From positions 3,228,501 through 3,292,500 of the forward strand of contig JAILWY010000024.1 of NCBI GenBank assembly GCA_022113835.1: DNA of 64,000 nucleotides, given 5' to 3'. This DNA is from Atopsyche davidsoni. Its lineage: Eukaryota > Arthropoda > Insecta > Trichoptera > Hydrobiosidae. Positions within the stretch are counted from its first letter, which is position 1. Every line of letters starts with the position of its first letter. Made by a program: the position numbers and the translations under genes. This document shows positions 1-13,798 of the stretch, one piece after another. Below the pieces are notes generated by a model that had not been told where the DNA came from, ran no database searches, and saw nothing but the letters and a program-made list of their open reading frames with translations.

Positions 1-74
1 ATTGTAGGTGTTTTTTTGTTGTTGTTTAGACTTATATTAACAAACCAATAGAAGACGCTATTGGCTATCAATAC

Positions 75-79
<5 letters not shown>

Positions 80-135
<56 letters not shown>
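80..135. repeat. (AT)n microsatellite
   Basis: Near-pure AT dinucleotide run preceded by a short ACATAC stretch. Confidence 0.97.
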
Positions 136-138
<3 letters not shown>

Positions 139-3100
139 ACAGCTAAAATATAATAATCCCTGGTGTTGACAGTTCTTGTAATGTCAAATGGACAGTATTT
201 ATTCCCAAAGCTCAAAAATGTCCGATTTTCAACAACAGGTCTTCTATACGTAAAAAAATCCGAACACATCAAAAGAAAACACAAAAATATCGCGCACGGA
301 GAAAAATTATATTCGAAAATTTTAAAATCTTTTCAACCAAAGGGATGAAATTGCTAATTGAAGGGTTGTTCCAGAGGGCCGGCCTTTTTGCGAATACAAT
401 GTTTTTTTTTGCGCTGAAAATATGCTTTCCGAATAACGGGGCCGTGAGTTGTGCGTATGTGCCCCGTTTAAATTATGGCGCACTAGCTGGCCGCGCGCGG
501 AGCATCTGCTCTTTGTCAAATGGTTTTTTTTTTTTTTTTTTGTGCTTTGCAGCCACTCGTTCACCCGAGGGAGTCGATTCTCATTCATTCGCCATTTTAA
601 ACGCTTTAGTAATGATTTTCCAAATGGCTTATAAAAGCGTTTAAACCAATTTTCATAGGTGGCTTTCGATGGTGCATGTTCTCCTCAAGCAAACCACGTG
701 CTTCAACTGCATTTAATTTCAAGTCAAAGTAGAAAAGAAAAGCTTCTTGAAAGTGCTGTTTGACATCTTCATTGTTAGAAAAAAATATTATTGCGTTGCG
801 ATATGTGTTGGTATTATAACTGCTTATTGTTGATAGATGTCTCAGCTTTAAAAAAAAAATAAGTTTAGACATGTATGTTGACTACATGTGTCGTTAGCGC
901 CATCTATGTGTGAAATCTAAAAATCATGTATTATTGTATATGGTGAAAGTTATGAGCATGGTGGTTAAAATTAAGCTACAGCCAAGGAGTTATTTATCCG
1001 AGACTTCGTTCCTGGAGGCTTGGGATATGGCAATGTCGTTTTCTTAAACAAACATTCAATGAAAATGCAACGAAATATGAATGGCGTCACACGCGACTGA
1101 GAGCTTTTAAATACACGTTGTTACCCGTAGACAATCCCGAGGCTGGGCTTCCTCAATGAATTTATTCTGTAACAATAAAACCCAGCGCGGTAGCGAGTTA
1201 CGTGGAGCTTTGTACCTGATCTCTTGCGGGGAGCTTGTGTGGATTGTGTTTTTATTGTACCACTGATCGGGCTTACGGCGCGGGTAATCCCCGGTTCGAC
1301 GTACGGGGCATCCCCCGAGACCGGCTCGGTTGTTTTCAAATTATTATTTTCAATTTCGTATCGGAATTAAAACGGACGTGGGAGTTATTGCCGCTGCCTT
1401 GATTTTGATTAAAACCGATTGTTTAACGATTTTCGAAGCTAACGTATAAGCGATTGTTTCCACGACAGGTAAATTTTATATGTACTATATATTTAACCAT
1501 CAAACATAAATAAGCGCTTTAGCCAATCACTCAAACGAAACCCTTGAAGGACGATACCGATCTACTAGGTTTTTATTTTTGTTATTATAAATTGTCCAGT
1601 TTTTTTTATTAATTGTGTAACTGTGTTTTGGATTTGAACGATTAAAATTGACACATAATTTAACACATATTTATGGCGTTAAGCACTTAAGCATGGCAGG
1701 TATCTACTAGATTATGTTAATTTAGGTAACACGGCGGAAGAGAGCGTTTAAGTAGAAATCGATGGTGCTATAATACACACCAAAGCGGTAATAATAATCT
1801 GGAATTAAAATCTAATTACAAACACAATTAAAAGTGAATTAAGAGGCAGTCAGCTAATAATTAAAAAGTGTTCAGACTTATATATATTTATATAAGCAAT
1901 TTAAAAACCATTGATCAAACTTTGAATATTCAAATCAAATATCCAACGCGTTTTTTATGTTTATGTGCATCGATTTAAAAGGTTTTTCTTTAATTGTTTT
2001 ATTGAAATATTCGATTAAATAAATAAATTAGTTGATTATGTGCTTTGTAAATCTAATTAACCTATTCGCTAAAAGCGGAAAAAATATTTAAAGTCGATTA
2101 TACCAAATAATCGATAATGTCCAATTTTAGTGCAGATGCACTCAACAAAAGGAAAATCAGAAATATACACTACAGGATAGAGTTCCAGATGCTCCGACAT
2201 CTGCCGCACGGGGTTCGTGTTGGCGTGTACTTGTGTTGCCACACCGGTGAAGGGAAGTCCCCGCGGGGGCCGGTGTTGCCGCACCTGAAACGAACTGAAA
2301 CCCAACCACCGCGGATTAAGCGGGAACTCCCCGCAGAGAAGTTTATTGTTTCGATTACTTCGTTATGGGCTAACTTCCGAGCGATGGTTTGATAATTTTC
2401 TCTGTACATACAATAAAAATAAATATTCACGTAACGTACAGTAGATTACTTTACATAAAATGATGCAATAATTTTTTTTAAAGCAGTTGCTCCCAGCCTT
2501 TTAATTGCCATTAGCCATTACCTGGAGAAATCGTGTCATTTAATTAATTTAATTGTCACTTTATTTTTCTTTATCGAGAGTTGATTTTTTTACAAACTAT
2601 TAAAAAAACTATAAATTATATTTATCTATTTTTTATTATTTAATTAACGTCCATTTTCAGGGTAAAATAAAATCTTGAAGATGTTGAAAAATTGGATAAA
2701 ATGACGACTTTTCAAAACAAAAGTTTGTTTAAGATTTATTTTTTTTTTTTTAATTTTTAAATTAATAAGACGCACATGGTTTATATTTAATCTTTTAATT
2801 CCAATTGAAAAAAAGATTTTTAAATGTTTAGGATTCTTGGAAAATGTACCAGACGAATCTCCAAATTCCTACACTTCAATCGGAAAAACACATATTTATC
2901 ATATTAGTAAATTTATAAGAAATAAAAATATATTGTATTTAGAAGAAGGGATGTATCAAACTTTTTGCATTTAAATTTTTTTTGATTGGTGCAGTCGATT
3001 TTTCGCAAAATGGACCAGAAAATGATCAAAAAAACTCGATTATGGGACGTAGACCCTTAAGGCGAGTTGTAGATATTCTAAAATTTCACAACGTGGTCGA

Positions 3101-3154
3101 ACCGGGGACCTCCGAATTCGGTAATATCCGGTGATGATTGTACGGTATTTTTTT

Positions 3155-3275
3155 AAAGGATAAGTGTCTCTCCTCAATGTGTATTGGTGACCATCTTACT
3201 GAACATATATTTATCTGACTGTACTTCCGACTGGTGGTAATGGTGCGAATTCCGCATCCACGTTTATCCACGTAT
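3155..3275 (-). mobile_element. Short non-LTR retrotransposon 3' fragment
   Basis: Shares GTGTCTCTCCTCA, TTGGTGACCATCTTACTGAA and AATTCCGCATCCACG with the other copies of this family (complement of the 3' end). Confidence 0.55.
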
Positions 3276-3689
3276 CAAGGCGTTTGAATGAAAATTACGC
3301 TGTTTTGGTTAATAGTGTAGACAGACTGCTTTCTATGCTCAAAGATTATAATGAAATATTTATACATTATAAACATTCATAATATCAAATATTCAAGATC
3401 TTGCATGTCATACCTTTTTTTCTATTTCCGTACATTTCACTTAAAAATAATCGATATTTTATATCGGCAGTAAACAGATTTTTTTTATATCGGGCACAAT
3501 AAAAGCGAACCCTCGCGGCCGCAGTAAAATAAATTGGACTCCGAGGGTTAAGCCGCGCCGTCCCGGGAGAGCTTCCCAGGCCGAACTGACGCGGCTTGAG
3601 TACCGTTCACACCGCATTTTAGCTGTGTACCCAAATTGCCGTCGTTATCAAATCGAGTGAAAATAAAAATAACGTTGATGATACAGTGA

Positions 3690-3944
3690 TTCTTCTTCTG
3701 ATGCCTCTCCTAATAGGCCATATCCCTATCCTGGGCCGGTCTTCCGATCTCCAGCTACTGGCGCTGATTCCGCAACCACGTAAACTTCCTCCTTCCGATG
3801 CTCGTTTTTCCTTGGTCAATCAGCTGGTGGATGCTATATTTTTTTTCCAAAATAGGAAATATTTTTTTCCCTTTTTTTGCGCATTCTGTGGATGACTCTT
3901 TCATTTGTGACGCGGTCAATCCATAGTATCTCCAGTATGTCAAA
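3690..3944 (-). pseudogene. Non-LTR retrotransposon 3' fragment abutting the previous one
   Basis: Minus strand reads RYYGLTASQMKESSTECAKK and KTSIGRRKFTWLRNQR, the same family. It continues directly from the 3' tail of the fragment at 3945, so the two lie head to tail. Confidence 0.7.
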
Positions 3945-4375
3945 TTAAAACATAGTAAATGTCTTCCTTTTCTGATGCCTCTCCTCATAGAAGGTTGGTG
4001 ACTATTATATCGAACATATTCAGTCACACTAATTCGGCCGAACTACCGATCTCCTTCCAATGCTCCTTTTTCCTACGATTTTTCCTTGGACAATTAGTTG
4101 GAGGATGCTATTCCATTTCTTTGCGCATTCTGTGCAAGACGCTTTCATTTGTGACGCGGTCAATCCATGGTGTTTTAAGGATTTTCCTATACAGTCACAT
4201 TTCTTCTGCCCCAATTCTTGAGTGTCTATAACATTTGGTGAATCTCCAGCGAGATTTCAGAGTTATATCTCTTGAGCATAGTACTTAAAAATTATTAAAC
4301 GTACCTGTCTTAATTCTCACATTAATTTCGTGATCAGAGGTTGATATTGAAGTTGTCGATCAACTCTCTGCTGAC
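3945..4375 (-). pseudogene. Non-LTR retrotransposon 3' fragment, second copy
   Basis: Minus strand reads KKCDCIGKSLKHHGLTASQM and then [20 protein letters not shown], closely matching the 25.5-kb copy. An upstream part (VRIKTGTFNNF, YITLKSRWRFTKCYR) matches too. Frame breaks are present. Confidence 0.72.
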
Positions 4376-7177
4376 AACCATATTTATGACACCCTTAAAG
4401 ATACGCAATGTGGTTTATTTCTGAAACTAAGGGGTATGAAATTATTTTTTAAAACACAAGCACTGTGCTGTGCGAGGTGTGCGAAATATTTCTCATCTTT
4501 ATTCAGCTATTTTTATATCACCGAATTCTACATTTATCAAAAGTGTATATTTATAACTACCATTCGTCATATTAATTCACGACCCACTGCGCTACCTTGT
4601 TTGTAAGTTTAAAAATAAATACAACAGACTTTTGACAAAACAAGCCGAACAACACATCCGTCAGTCCGAAAACTGCACTCGACAGGTCTCGCTGAAGAGC
4701 GCGGGACAACCCTTTCAGTGTGAAGTGTCACCTTCAGGTTATATAAATATTATCTGTGTTTATTTTTTTAGCACAATGACAACGGAATATTTTTAACTAA
4801 GCTTTTTAACTAAACTTAAAAAAACACTTTTTATATGCGGTCGGAAATCAAAAAATCGATATATATATATAGAAACCGCAAATACACAAAGATCAGGTTT
4901 ATTTATTTTTATCGAATTCATGAGTTTGCATGAAGAAATTAAAAAAAATAATTGTAAAGTTAAAAAGTGCTTTTAATAAAAATAATTATGTAAATTCTAG
5001 GTGCTATATTGTTGAACGAAAACCGCGTAATAAGAGTACCGATACCTTTTGCAATAGTCAGGGTGTCCTGGTTCAAATCCCACCGCGTCTAAAAACATTA
5101 TCGCCGAAGAATAATGTTTTATTTGGTGCGTTTGACACATTTGAATAAAATATTATATCACGTTGCTATTATCCACGATATACTGCTTTAATTTGTAATA
5201 CCCCATATATAAACAACGTATTATTTAGCGCTTTTCACTTGGTTAGGACTTAAGAGCATTTTGATTGTAAGCGCCTTCGCCTATCGAGTCTGAAGAATTT
5301 ATTTTTGGGAATGAGACGTCGTAACTTCAAGTTTATATAATGGCAATGACTGCCAAAAATTATGGACACATTTATTCTTATTAAATCTTTTGTTGTTACC
5401 AATAAGATATAAAATTAGAGATATTGCAATAGTGTGCAATTTATTGCAATCTCGGTCGGCGCGAATGGGGAAATCGAGGTGTTACTGGCCATTTAATCAA
5501 GCCACCAAAGGTGCGTGCCGATGACATGCAATTAATTTCCTTAGACGAACGAATTGATAATCATTCATTTAACCATTGAAATACCCTTTGCTCACGCCTA
5601 AACCCTAAACTGTGGGGCGCCAGGTACACTTTTATAAAATATTTTTTTTTTTTTTTATTGAACTTTATTATGTGGGAGTTTTTTTATTCAACGTACATTT
5701 AATAGCAAAACTTGAATTGTGTGTTTAATAGTGTTTTTTTTATATAACACTTTATTTGTACTACAAGCTTCACGTTCAACTAAATCAAATAATCTATAAG
5801 CAAAGAAGTACAAAACATAAGATAATATATATTTCTTATATTTGATTTAAGCTTTTGGGTCATGGGATGATTAATAATTGTATCCAGATACCTTTTAATA
5901 AAAACTTAAATGGCGGTACACAGTGCATTAAAGGTTGAGGACCGCTGTCCGGTATATTTCATTTCAAGTGCTTGGTTCTGACGTCGCAAGGTTTCGAAGC
6001 TTTCACATCAACCGAATAAATCATCCCAAAGTTTAGAACATCTGAAAAGCCAATCGCTCGAGAGAATTCAGCACAGGAAGGGCGGTTTAAAATATTCAAG
6101 TTGTTGTTGTTTTGGAATTGGGGCCATTCGGGGCGATGATCATGAGCCGACGTTTCCGGTTCGCTACAATTACTATTCTTCAGGACTTTGTAATGAAATT
6201 TCAGGACCAATCGCGCTACTGCAAATGCCTTGTGTAATTCACAAATGATCATAGCTTTAATTGGTTATTTCGGTCGATTGTGAAAGGTCTCGTGTAATTC
6301 ACAGATTACCACAGTTGTATAAGATTTTTTCTATTATAAAGTCTCAATGAAAAAAAACGATATAAATATTTATTTTATGGGCTTTGCGTTAGTGTAAAAT
6401 ATGCGTTATAAAATACCCTGTCATTTTAATTTTAATTTTCGATTTAAAACATCAAAAGAGCTTGAAATTTATTTCACTGTGAACATTATTTATTTTATAT
6501 ATTAGATAATTAATTAATTAAATCTTTTAATACATTCTGTTGTGTGATTATTCAATTTTGATACGCCCGGCAGTTATAAATGGCCAACTCACGTTCCATT
6601 AGTTAATTTCTATTATATTATTAGTAGTGATTAAAACAAAACTTTGGAATAACGATAGTTGTAATTTAATTTAGAGTATACGTTTGTTCAAAGCAAATCC
6701 ATGAACTCCATTCAAATGATCTCACAATAAATCGTATTATCTTAAAAGCAATTCACATGTAAAGTATGTACATACGCTTTTCTTGGGTGTTGAACTGCCT
6801 CAAGTTTTCGGTATTGCGACGTATCGTTTCCTTACAAAAAACTTTGATGAAAACCTAATATATCCCGTGTATTTTATCCTTCGTAAGTTTTAACTCCCTT
6901 TGAACCAAAAAAAGGAGATAAAGCAGGTAAAAAAATATGCAAGCCTACCTTTATCGATACCAAAGTACTGGGCGTCCTCCTTTGGGAAGTTTTTCTTTTG
7001 TAAATAATATGTTTAGCGATCACATCGAATGTCTCCCAAATATAAAGGCTCATTCTAATCAGTTCGATCTCAAAGGATTTGTAAGGGACGACCCTTAGAC
7101 CGTACCCTTTGGCGGAATTTTAAACAAATGGATTATGTCCCTTACCCCGTGGCGGGTTTGATTTTTATTGGGAACAC

Positions 7178-7994
7178 GGGGAATCCCAGAGTCAATGTGA
7201 TTGTATGCGAGCGTATTGAACCGGCTTAGTGTGATAATACTTCGGCCGAGGAAATCGAAGGCTTCCGGAATAAATGGCAGCTTATGAAAAAGCGCTCGTT
7301 AGCTGGCTCACAGGAGGTTGGTGACCATTTCATCCTGGGCCGGTCTCACCAATTCGGCCGCACTTCCGTATTCCGCATCCATGTAATCTTCCTCCTTCCG
7401 ATGGATCTTTTTCCTTGGATTCCGCACACTTTATATCATATAATTTTATCACATAAATATCACATAAAAAATGAATGACAACGTTTATTGCGGTTCACCG
7501 AGTTCGGGGTTATATTTAATTTCTGACTCCCCGTGCAGTGAAAATGCAATTGGAAGTGAGGAAAAAAATGTTTATCTCTTGAATTCAACAGCCCCCGGAG
7601 TTGCTTGACGCCGTGCACGTTAATTGCGGTTCGGCGGTTTGCGGTCTGTCCAGTCTGGGAGCCAAACTTTTAATTGCATGCTGAAATGCTCCTCGCCGCT
7701 CTGAATTCAGGCTTAGTTTTGATTTGGGGGAATCCCGGCGCATATTAAAATGCCTTTATTGCACGTGATTGGCCTCAACTGTGGTTTACCTACCAAATGC
7801 TGTTCATTTTCCATCTCTATCGTGGGTCAGTCTTTTTTTGGTGTTCAGTTTTTTGATAATATCGGCACATAACAAACAACAATTTCATGTGATTATTTTG
7901 AACATGATTAGTGCATTTTTTATTTTTCAAAATGGATAAAAGCATGTGCGAAATTATTGGTACGCGAAATCATGTACAAATATTGGGGAATCCC
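7178..7994. promoter_or_regulatory. Three identical kappaB-type sites
   Basis: GGGGAATCCC occurs at 7178-7187, 7727-7736 and 7985-7994; a related GGGAAATCCC is at 10900-10909. All fit the Rel/NF-kappaB consensus GGGRNNYYCC. Flanks differ, so this is not a repeat copied three times. Confidence 0.35.
7285..7425 (-). mobile_element. Short non-LTR retrotransposon 3' fragment
   Basis: Contains CACAGGAGGTTGGTGACCAT, ATCCTGGGCCGGTCT, AATTCGGCCGCACTTCCG, CATGTAATCTTCCTCCTTCC and TTTTTCCTTGGAT, blocks shared with the 3.7-kb copies. Confidence 0.6.
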
Positions 7995-10900
7995 AACGAA
8001 GAGAGATACGATTGATTTCGAATTATGCAATGTTTTATACCCTGTAGAATTTTAAATACATATTATAGAAAAATCGCATGGGTCAATTCGAGTGCATAAA
8101 TAGTTTGAATGTATTACAAAATTACTGTATTTATTTTTATCGTCAATTCAGCAACAATAATAAATTACAAATGTATCGTATAATTTACCGAAAACACACA
8201 AACAAACGCTGTTTATCTACAGTAAAAAAAATAAAGCGATCTCCATGCGAACACACAGTTTGTATACTATATTATTTAAGACGCAGCAATCTGAATCAAC
8301 AAATAAGTTTTTATCATAAGCAAGTCAGAAGTTGGGTAATTAATGATCCGCTCCCGGAAGATTTAGATCGCGGCGGTGATCCGGCTCGAAGGACCATAAA
8401 TAAGACCTGCTTCCTTTGTCCGGACCCCTTCATTAATTCCTGAGCCCGAGTCTTCAGTCCGCCGAGATGACGGCCCTCGCTATAATCTCATCTATTAAAC
8501 AGTTCCTCGACAATTTTGTACACCCGATCCAAGATCTTGGTACAAATTACCGCTTTAAATATGCATTGGGCTGGATTCTTCGGATCGCGTCGCAGTTACT
8601 CAAAGACTTTCCCCGAAGGTCAATTAGACAGTGTCACACAAATTGCTGCTGCCGAGAGACCGTTTGGGGTCATCCAAATGGGCTCTGAAACTTTTTAGAT
8701 ATCTCTAAACTTTTATGGAAGTACACACGGATTTACACATCTTTAAAAAAATATATATATGTATATATAAAATATTTACATACTAGAAATGTTGCCCGTC
8801 ACAGAATGACGTATTCGATGTACGATGCAATAGTGTTTGAACATATGTTTGGCTGACAATTAGATGAATATTTGTTTTCATTTTGTACACATATATTTTT
8901 AATAACTGGATATTATATATGAAATATTCATCACAAATGAGTGGTACATACCAATTATTTTATTATAGGACTGTCTTGTTCCTTTTTTTCCTTCCAATTC
9001 ATTGCTTGACATTTCTGTCACTTTGTTCACTGTTCACTTTCACTGCACTGTTATTTATTTGATGCAGTCTTTATCACGTTCAATTGTGCAATTCTTTTTG
9101 AATTACGTTTGCTGTGCGTAGACGGTGTTATTTTTTAAGGAGGCATTTTGAGTTATTAATGATGTGAATAAAAATTTCTAACGCAATTTAGATAAAAAAA
9201 AAATATATAGATGGTACGTGTCAAGCTGACATAAACTGAAAATTTCTAAGAAGCATCAAAATTTGTATTTTGCAAAAATTCTAAATTTGAAATTCTCGCG
9301 GTGAACAACAGAATCCTATAATTCGTACATAAGCATATTTTATAGTTTTATTAAATTAGTTTATCAATGAAAATATTATCCTATCGTCTTGAAATTCGGC
9401 ACCATAACTGCGGAAAAACTTACTGTACTTACATGCAGCTTACAATCAGCGTTATATCTTTTAAGATATTCTATAGAGAACCAAAAAATGAAACATACAT
9501 ACATACACACAATGGATATTATTATTATAGATATCGTTGTTTTTTTTTAATTTGATATATTTTTGCTGTATGTTAGTTGTTATTTATCGTTTCGTATGTT
9601 ACATTTCTTTGTCTCTGTCGTCACTTGTCCGTTCACTTCTAGCACCAAAAGCACTATCCTCCCGCCCCCCCCCTCTCGCCCCCCCTCCCGCCGACCGCGC
9701 CGTAAATCCGGAGAACATCCGAGAAGAACTCGAACGTTGTTATCGAACCATTTTTTTTTTATTTTTCGGTTATTGTTTCCCGCGTCTGGATCCATTAGTT
9801 ATGGAGAATGAAAAATGAAGTGCCGGGAATCCATTCACTCCCTAAATAACGTATTCTATAATAGAACCAATTTCGACAAGAAGGGTTCATATCTCCACTT
9901 TTGCACAACATCTCGTTCGAGCGATCTTTATCGAGGCCGACTGGGCTTTTTTAAATCGAGAATCTCTTCACATTTAAGGTAAGAGAGTTTTGTTTTTCCG
10001 CACAAGCATGTGTGTATTTTTTTTTTAAAATAAACTGTAGGAATATATTTTGATTGATTAAACTTTTAAAAATAATGATAATTCTTTCAAAGTTGCATCT
10101 TCATTAAACAAGGTAAAACATTATACACATTAATAAATGTTTAGTTTTTATTACATTCATTTTTTTTCTTCAAATAAACGACGTGCAAAACACATTTTGT
10201 ATATATTTTTAACAGCGCAAGACTTGGGGCAAAAATATCCTGTTATGACCAACCAAAATAGTTGGGGCGCATTTAGAATAGATACAAAAAAGAGATGATG
10301 CCAAGGAAGGGTTCGTGTGCATTTAATTCTGTGCTTTGCAAAAATTACTGAACTATATAAAATACAGATAAAAAAAATGTACTGCCCTCGAATAAAGGCG
10401 AAATTTCCCGAAGACGATGGGTTAAATGGGATCGGAAGTAATCGATTAATTTTTCCGGATATCAGGTCATGTCGGCGGCAATCGGAAACAAATTGAGATA
10501 ATCCGCCGGAAACAGATTCCGCCCTGACTTGCGCGATGCGTCAGCCGTCAATCTCCCGGCCGCTGAGCGATCGCCCTCAAGATACTCGATAGGGATGGGA
10601 ATACTCGATTCGTTCTATCGACAGTCGATATTTTTTTAAAGAACCCCACGAACGGGAGACTTCTTAAGCGAACTTCTTTTCATTCGCACCTTCTGCGTTT
10701 AGTGGAAACGGGAATAATCGGTTCGTATTTTACTATTTACTCGGATAATCTGAAGTTTTTTTTTTTTGTTTATATTTTTTCCTATCTGCAACCACACTGT
10801 TGTATTATTCACGACCTGTAAATCTTCTTAGAATATATTCAAACTTCTTTCGAGATTATGTCAGCTACTGTTTCCAGTACTGGCGTGGAAAGGGGATCCG

Positions 10901-12567
10901 GGAAATCCCCAGACTACCCGCTTCATTTGGGGGAAGTATTGAACGCCTTCCAAAAAGCAGCAGCAAAAAGTCAGCAGCAAATGATTCTGGCCATTAATTC
11001 TGAAAAACCAAATGCTTCTTTCTAGCGTTGATCTGAATGTTATTCGGTCGCAAATGAAACGTTTTTATACAGAGTGGAGTTCCTAATGACCACTTATTCT
11101 ACCTTGAAATCGATATATACAGGGTGATTCAATTGATACTTGCTTGTCTTTGGAGTGTTAAGTTAGGTTAGGCATTCAAATTTATAATATCAAAATGTAT
11201 AGTATATTATTTAAAAATAAGGTAATATAATTGGTGAGGTCAGATTTGAAAAATAATATTATATAATTAATAGAAAACTATGTCCAAGCTTATTTGTATA
11301 TTACATTCCTCTAAAAAACGGATGATTACGTTAGTAACTATCAAATCTAATGATCCTAATATGTTATGTATGCAAGACTGGTTTGAGTATCGCAGAGTCC
11401 TGCGATTTAAGGTAAAAATACAAACCTGTAGATAACGGCGCCGTGCCCGAAACCAGTGGCGTCCGCAGGGACCAGTTTTTTTCAATTTCCCCGAGGATTT
11501 CGTCGGTTTTTTCTTAAGGGGGTACGGGGGGTGGATAGTAAGCGGCCCGGAAGTAAATACTCTCGTCAGTGGCGTGGGGCGGCGGGTTTTACGCTTTATG
11601 TGCGGGGTGTATATTTTATACGTACAAAGGGCGGCGCGTGCCGGAAGAATTGCTTCTGCGAGTCTATTTGTTGCCGGCTTGTCGTGTACGGGGCTAATAA
11701 AAGTGTCGAGCCACTTTGTGCAGCGGAGGTTTCACCTCGGAAAGAGGACATCCGCAACGGGGTGTAGCGCGAGGAAATTCATAATGAGATTATTTAAAGT
11801 GATTGCTTCCGTCGTCTATCACATAAAAAAAAAATCCAACCCAACTGCCATTCCACCAAAAAATTTTTACACAATGTGTAAAAACACATTTTTTTATTTT
11901 ATATCAAAATAAATTTTCGACAAGAAGTACATTTTAGTCTGAAGTGATTTCTAGTATCATTTTTTTCAAATTTGCTTTATTTAATAACATTATATTTAAA
12001 TACTTTTGAAAGGTGTTTAATTATTTTTAATAATTAATTAGCTTTGCATTATCCGTCTCGTACTTGAGAAATCCCTCCAAATATACCCCAAATGGTAAGG
12101 TCAGAGGTCAACGAACGGGTGCATTAAATATATACCTAACCGTGTATACAAGATACCTGCCCCTAAGAAGGTAGCTAAACCTACCCTTATTTAAACCCTG
12201 AATTGATATATTTCATTCCTTATTAAAGAGACTGCTTCTTTTATCTCTCAATCCTCATTCTGATACAAATATTCAAACGAGGGATTACAGTTTGTTTTGT
12301 TTTTTTTTAATTTATAAAAAAAGGTTACTAAGAAAACGTTTATTCGTCCTTCATGTCTTTTAAACCTCTAATTGTCTGACTCAAGCCTGGACTGTAAGAT
12401 TTGTGGGTTTTTAATTCTTATCTGAAAAAATAATTTACAAAAAATGTTTGCTAGATGGAAAGAGACTTAACTTTTCCGTTGCTACAAATAATATGCTTAG
12501 TGAATAATAAAAATTACGTTTTGTAATTTTTCTTTGAATTATTTTTTTAACTATTAAATTTTATGTT

Positions 12568-12798
12568 ATGAAGATTTCAATTCTAATTTTAGGATATATA
12601 CTTAACGTGTATTTATTTTATGAATTATTTTATGTAACCTTATGCAGCTTCTTAGCTCTGTGGCTTACAAGCTTGCTTGTTGGTAATGTTCTCCAGGACT
12701 TGAATTCAGTTAAAGGAATTACAAGGCGAAACATCACAGCCGCAACTGCTTTCGTTTTCTTTTCTTCTGCGATCTACTTCTTTTATAGAGTAAATTGA
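12568..12798 (+). other. Unrecognised 76-codon open frame with hydrophobic segments
   Basis: Begins MKISILILGYILNVYLF and ends TAATAFVFFSSAIYFFYRVN just before TGA. Two hydrophobic stretches flank RRNI. The last 45 residues follow an acceptor-like ACCTTATGCAG and look more protein-like than the AT-rich start, as in a 3' exon or a retrocopy of a small membrane protein. I do not recognise it, and chance remains likely in AT-rich DNA. Confidence 0.2.
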
Positions 12799-13379
12799 TT
12801 ATGGTTTTATTTGTTCGCATATTATTTAAGCTTGCGTGAAAAAAATGTTTTCTTAGCTTGGGCATCTTTTGCTCGGGGGATAAAGATTAGAGATGCCCGT
12901 GAGAAAAACGTTATAGTGGGTGGAAAGGATGCCGAAGTTGCGTCGGCTGTCATCGTGAATATAAAAGTTAAATCATAATCTCAGTGAATGTCTTCCTTGC
13001 TGGTAGTCGTTATTCGGGGCGTATCTTTGACAATAAAGAATCCGAGAGAAAAACGTGATAAATTCGTATAATCCCGGGGAATGTCTTCACCGCTGAGGGT
13101 CGCTTCCGCCGGATTGCGCTCAATAAAAGAAGGAGCAATCTCGCATTTCAGCCCGGCTCCCTCATCAGCCCGGCAGCGGGGCAGACAGCGCGGCTGTAAA
13201 CAAATTAGTCTGCGTCTTCTGGTCTCCTCTTCTTCGAGGGGGCGGCCCCGGAGCTGGGGGGTGCATCAGTCGGGAGATTCATCCGCGAAATTCTTCACAA
13301 CTCCGCCGAGTCAGGCCTGTGGGCGCTATCATGGGCATGGTCGAATATTTATAATAAAAAAAAATTAATATTATACTAG

Positions 13380-13798
13380 CACACTTTAAGCGGGTAACCA
13401 AATTGACTAAACTGATGTGCGTAGAGGCCAAAATTCGCGTAAAATTGCGCGTGTGAAATCTAGTCTATACACTCTTTGATTTGCTTGTAGTCAAATAAAT
13501 CGTTTCCTATAAAAAATTGAACCACTTCATACACACTTTGCGGATTACTTGGCATCACAACAACACCACTTTGTACTAAAAATTGTTCAATAATTGGAGG
13601 ATTATCATTCTCTGACCACTCCACTTCTTCATTAATCACTGGACAGTATTGGTAGAAGTAACGTTGACGAGTCTAAACAAACATCACGAGCCGTAAACCT
13701 AAAGAGTAAAATGACCTTCTGCCGCTTTTAGAGTAAGCACATTCAAAAAAGGTATTATACGCGCCCCGCCTTTAGACAGCAGTCCGCGAAACGGGTAC
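13380..13798 (-). mobile_element. Inverted second copy of the TTAA-type element
   Basis: On the minus strand it matches the 27.8-kb element from GTACCCGTTTCGCGGACTGC (near 13795) to the terminal CACACTTTAAG (13380). Here the codon that is TAA in the other copy is CAA (Gln), so that stretch reads through. The outer 4 bases are CTAG instead of TTAA. The copies lie 14 kb apart in opposite orientation. Confidence 0.6.

Noticed and set aside
5073..5090. B-box-like GGTTCAAATCCCACC suggesting a tRNA gene
   Set aside because: No A box or cloverleaf upstream.
8078..8443. 121-codon open frame
   Set aside because: No recognisable motif, AT-typical composition and no splice or promoter context; likely chance.
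11456..11912. Overlapping open frames of 103 and 112 codons
   Set aside because: GC-rich island gives open frames in two registers; neither looks like a protein family.
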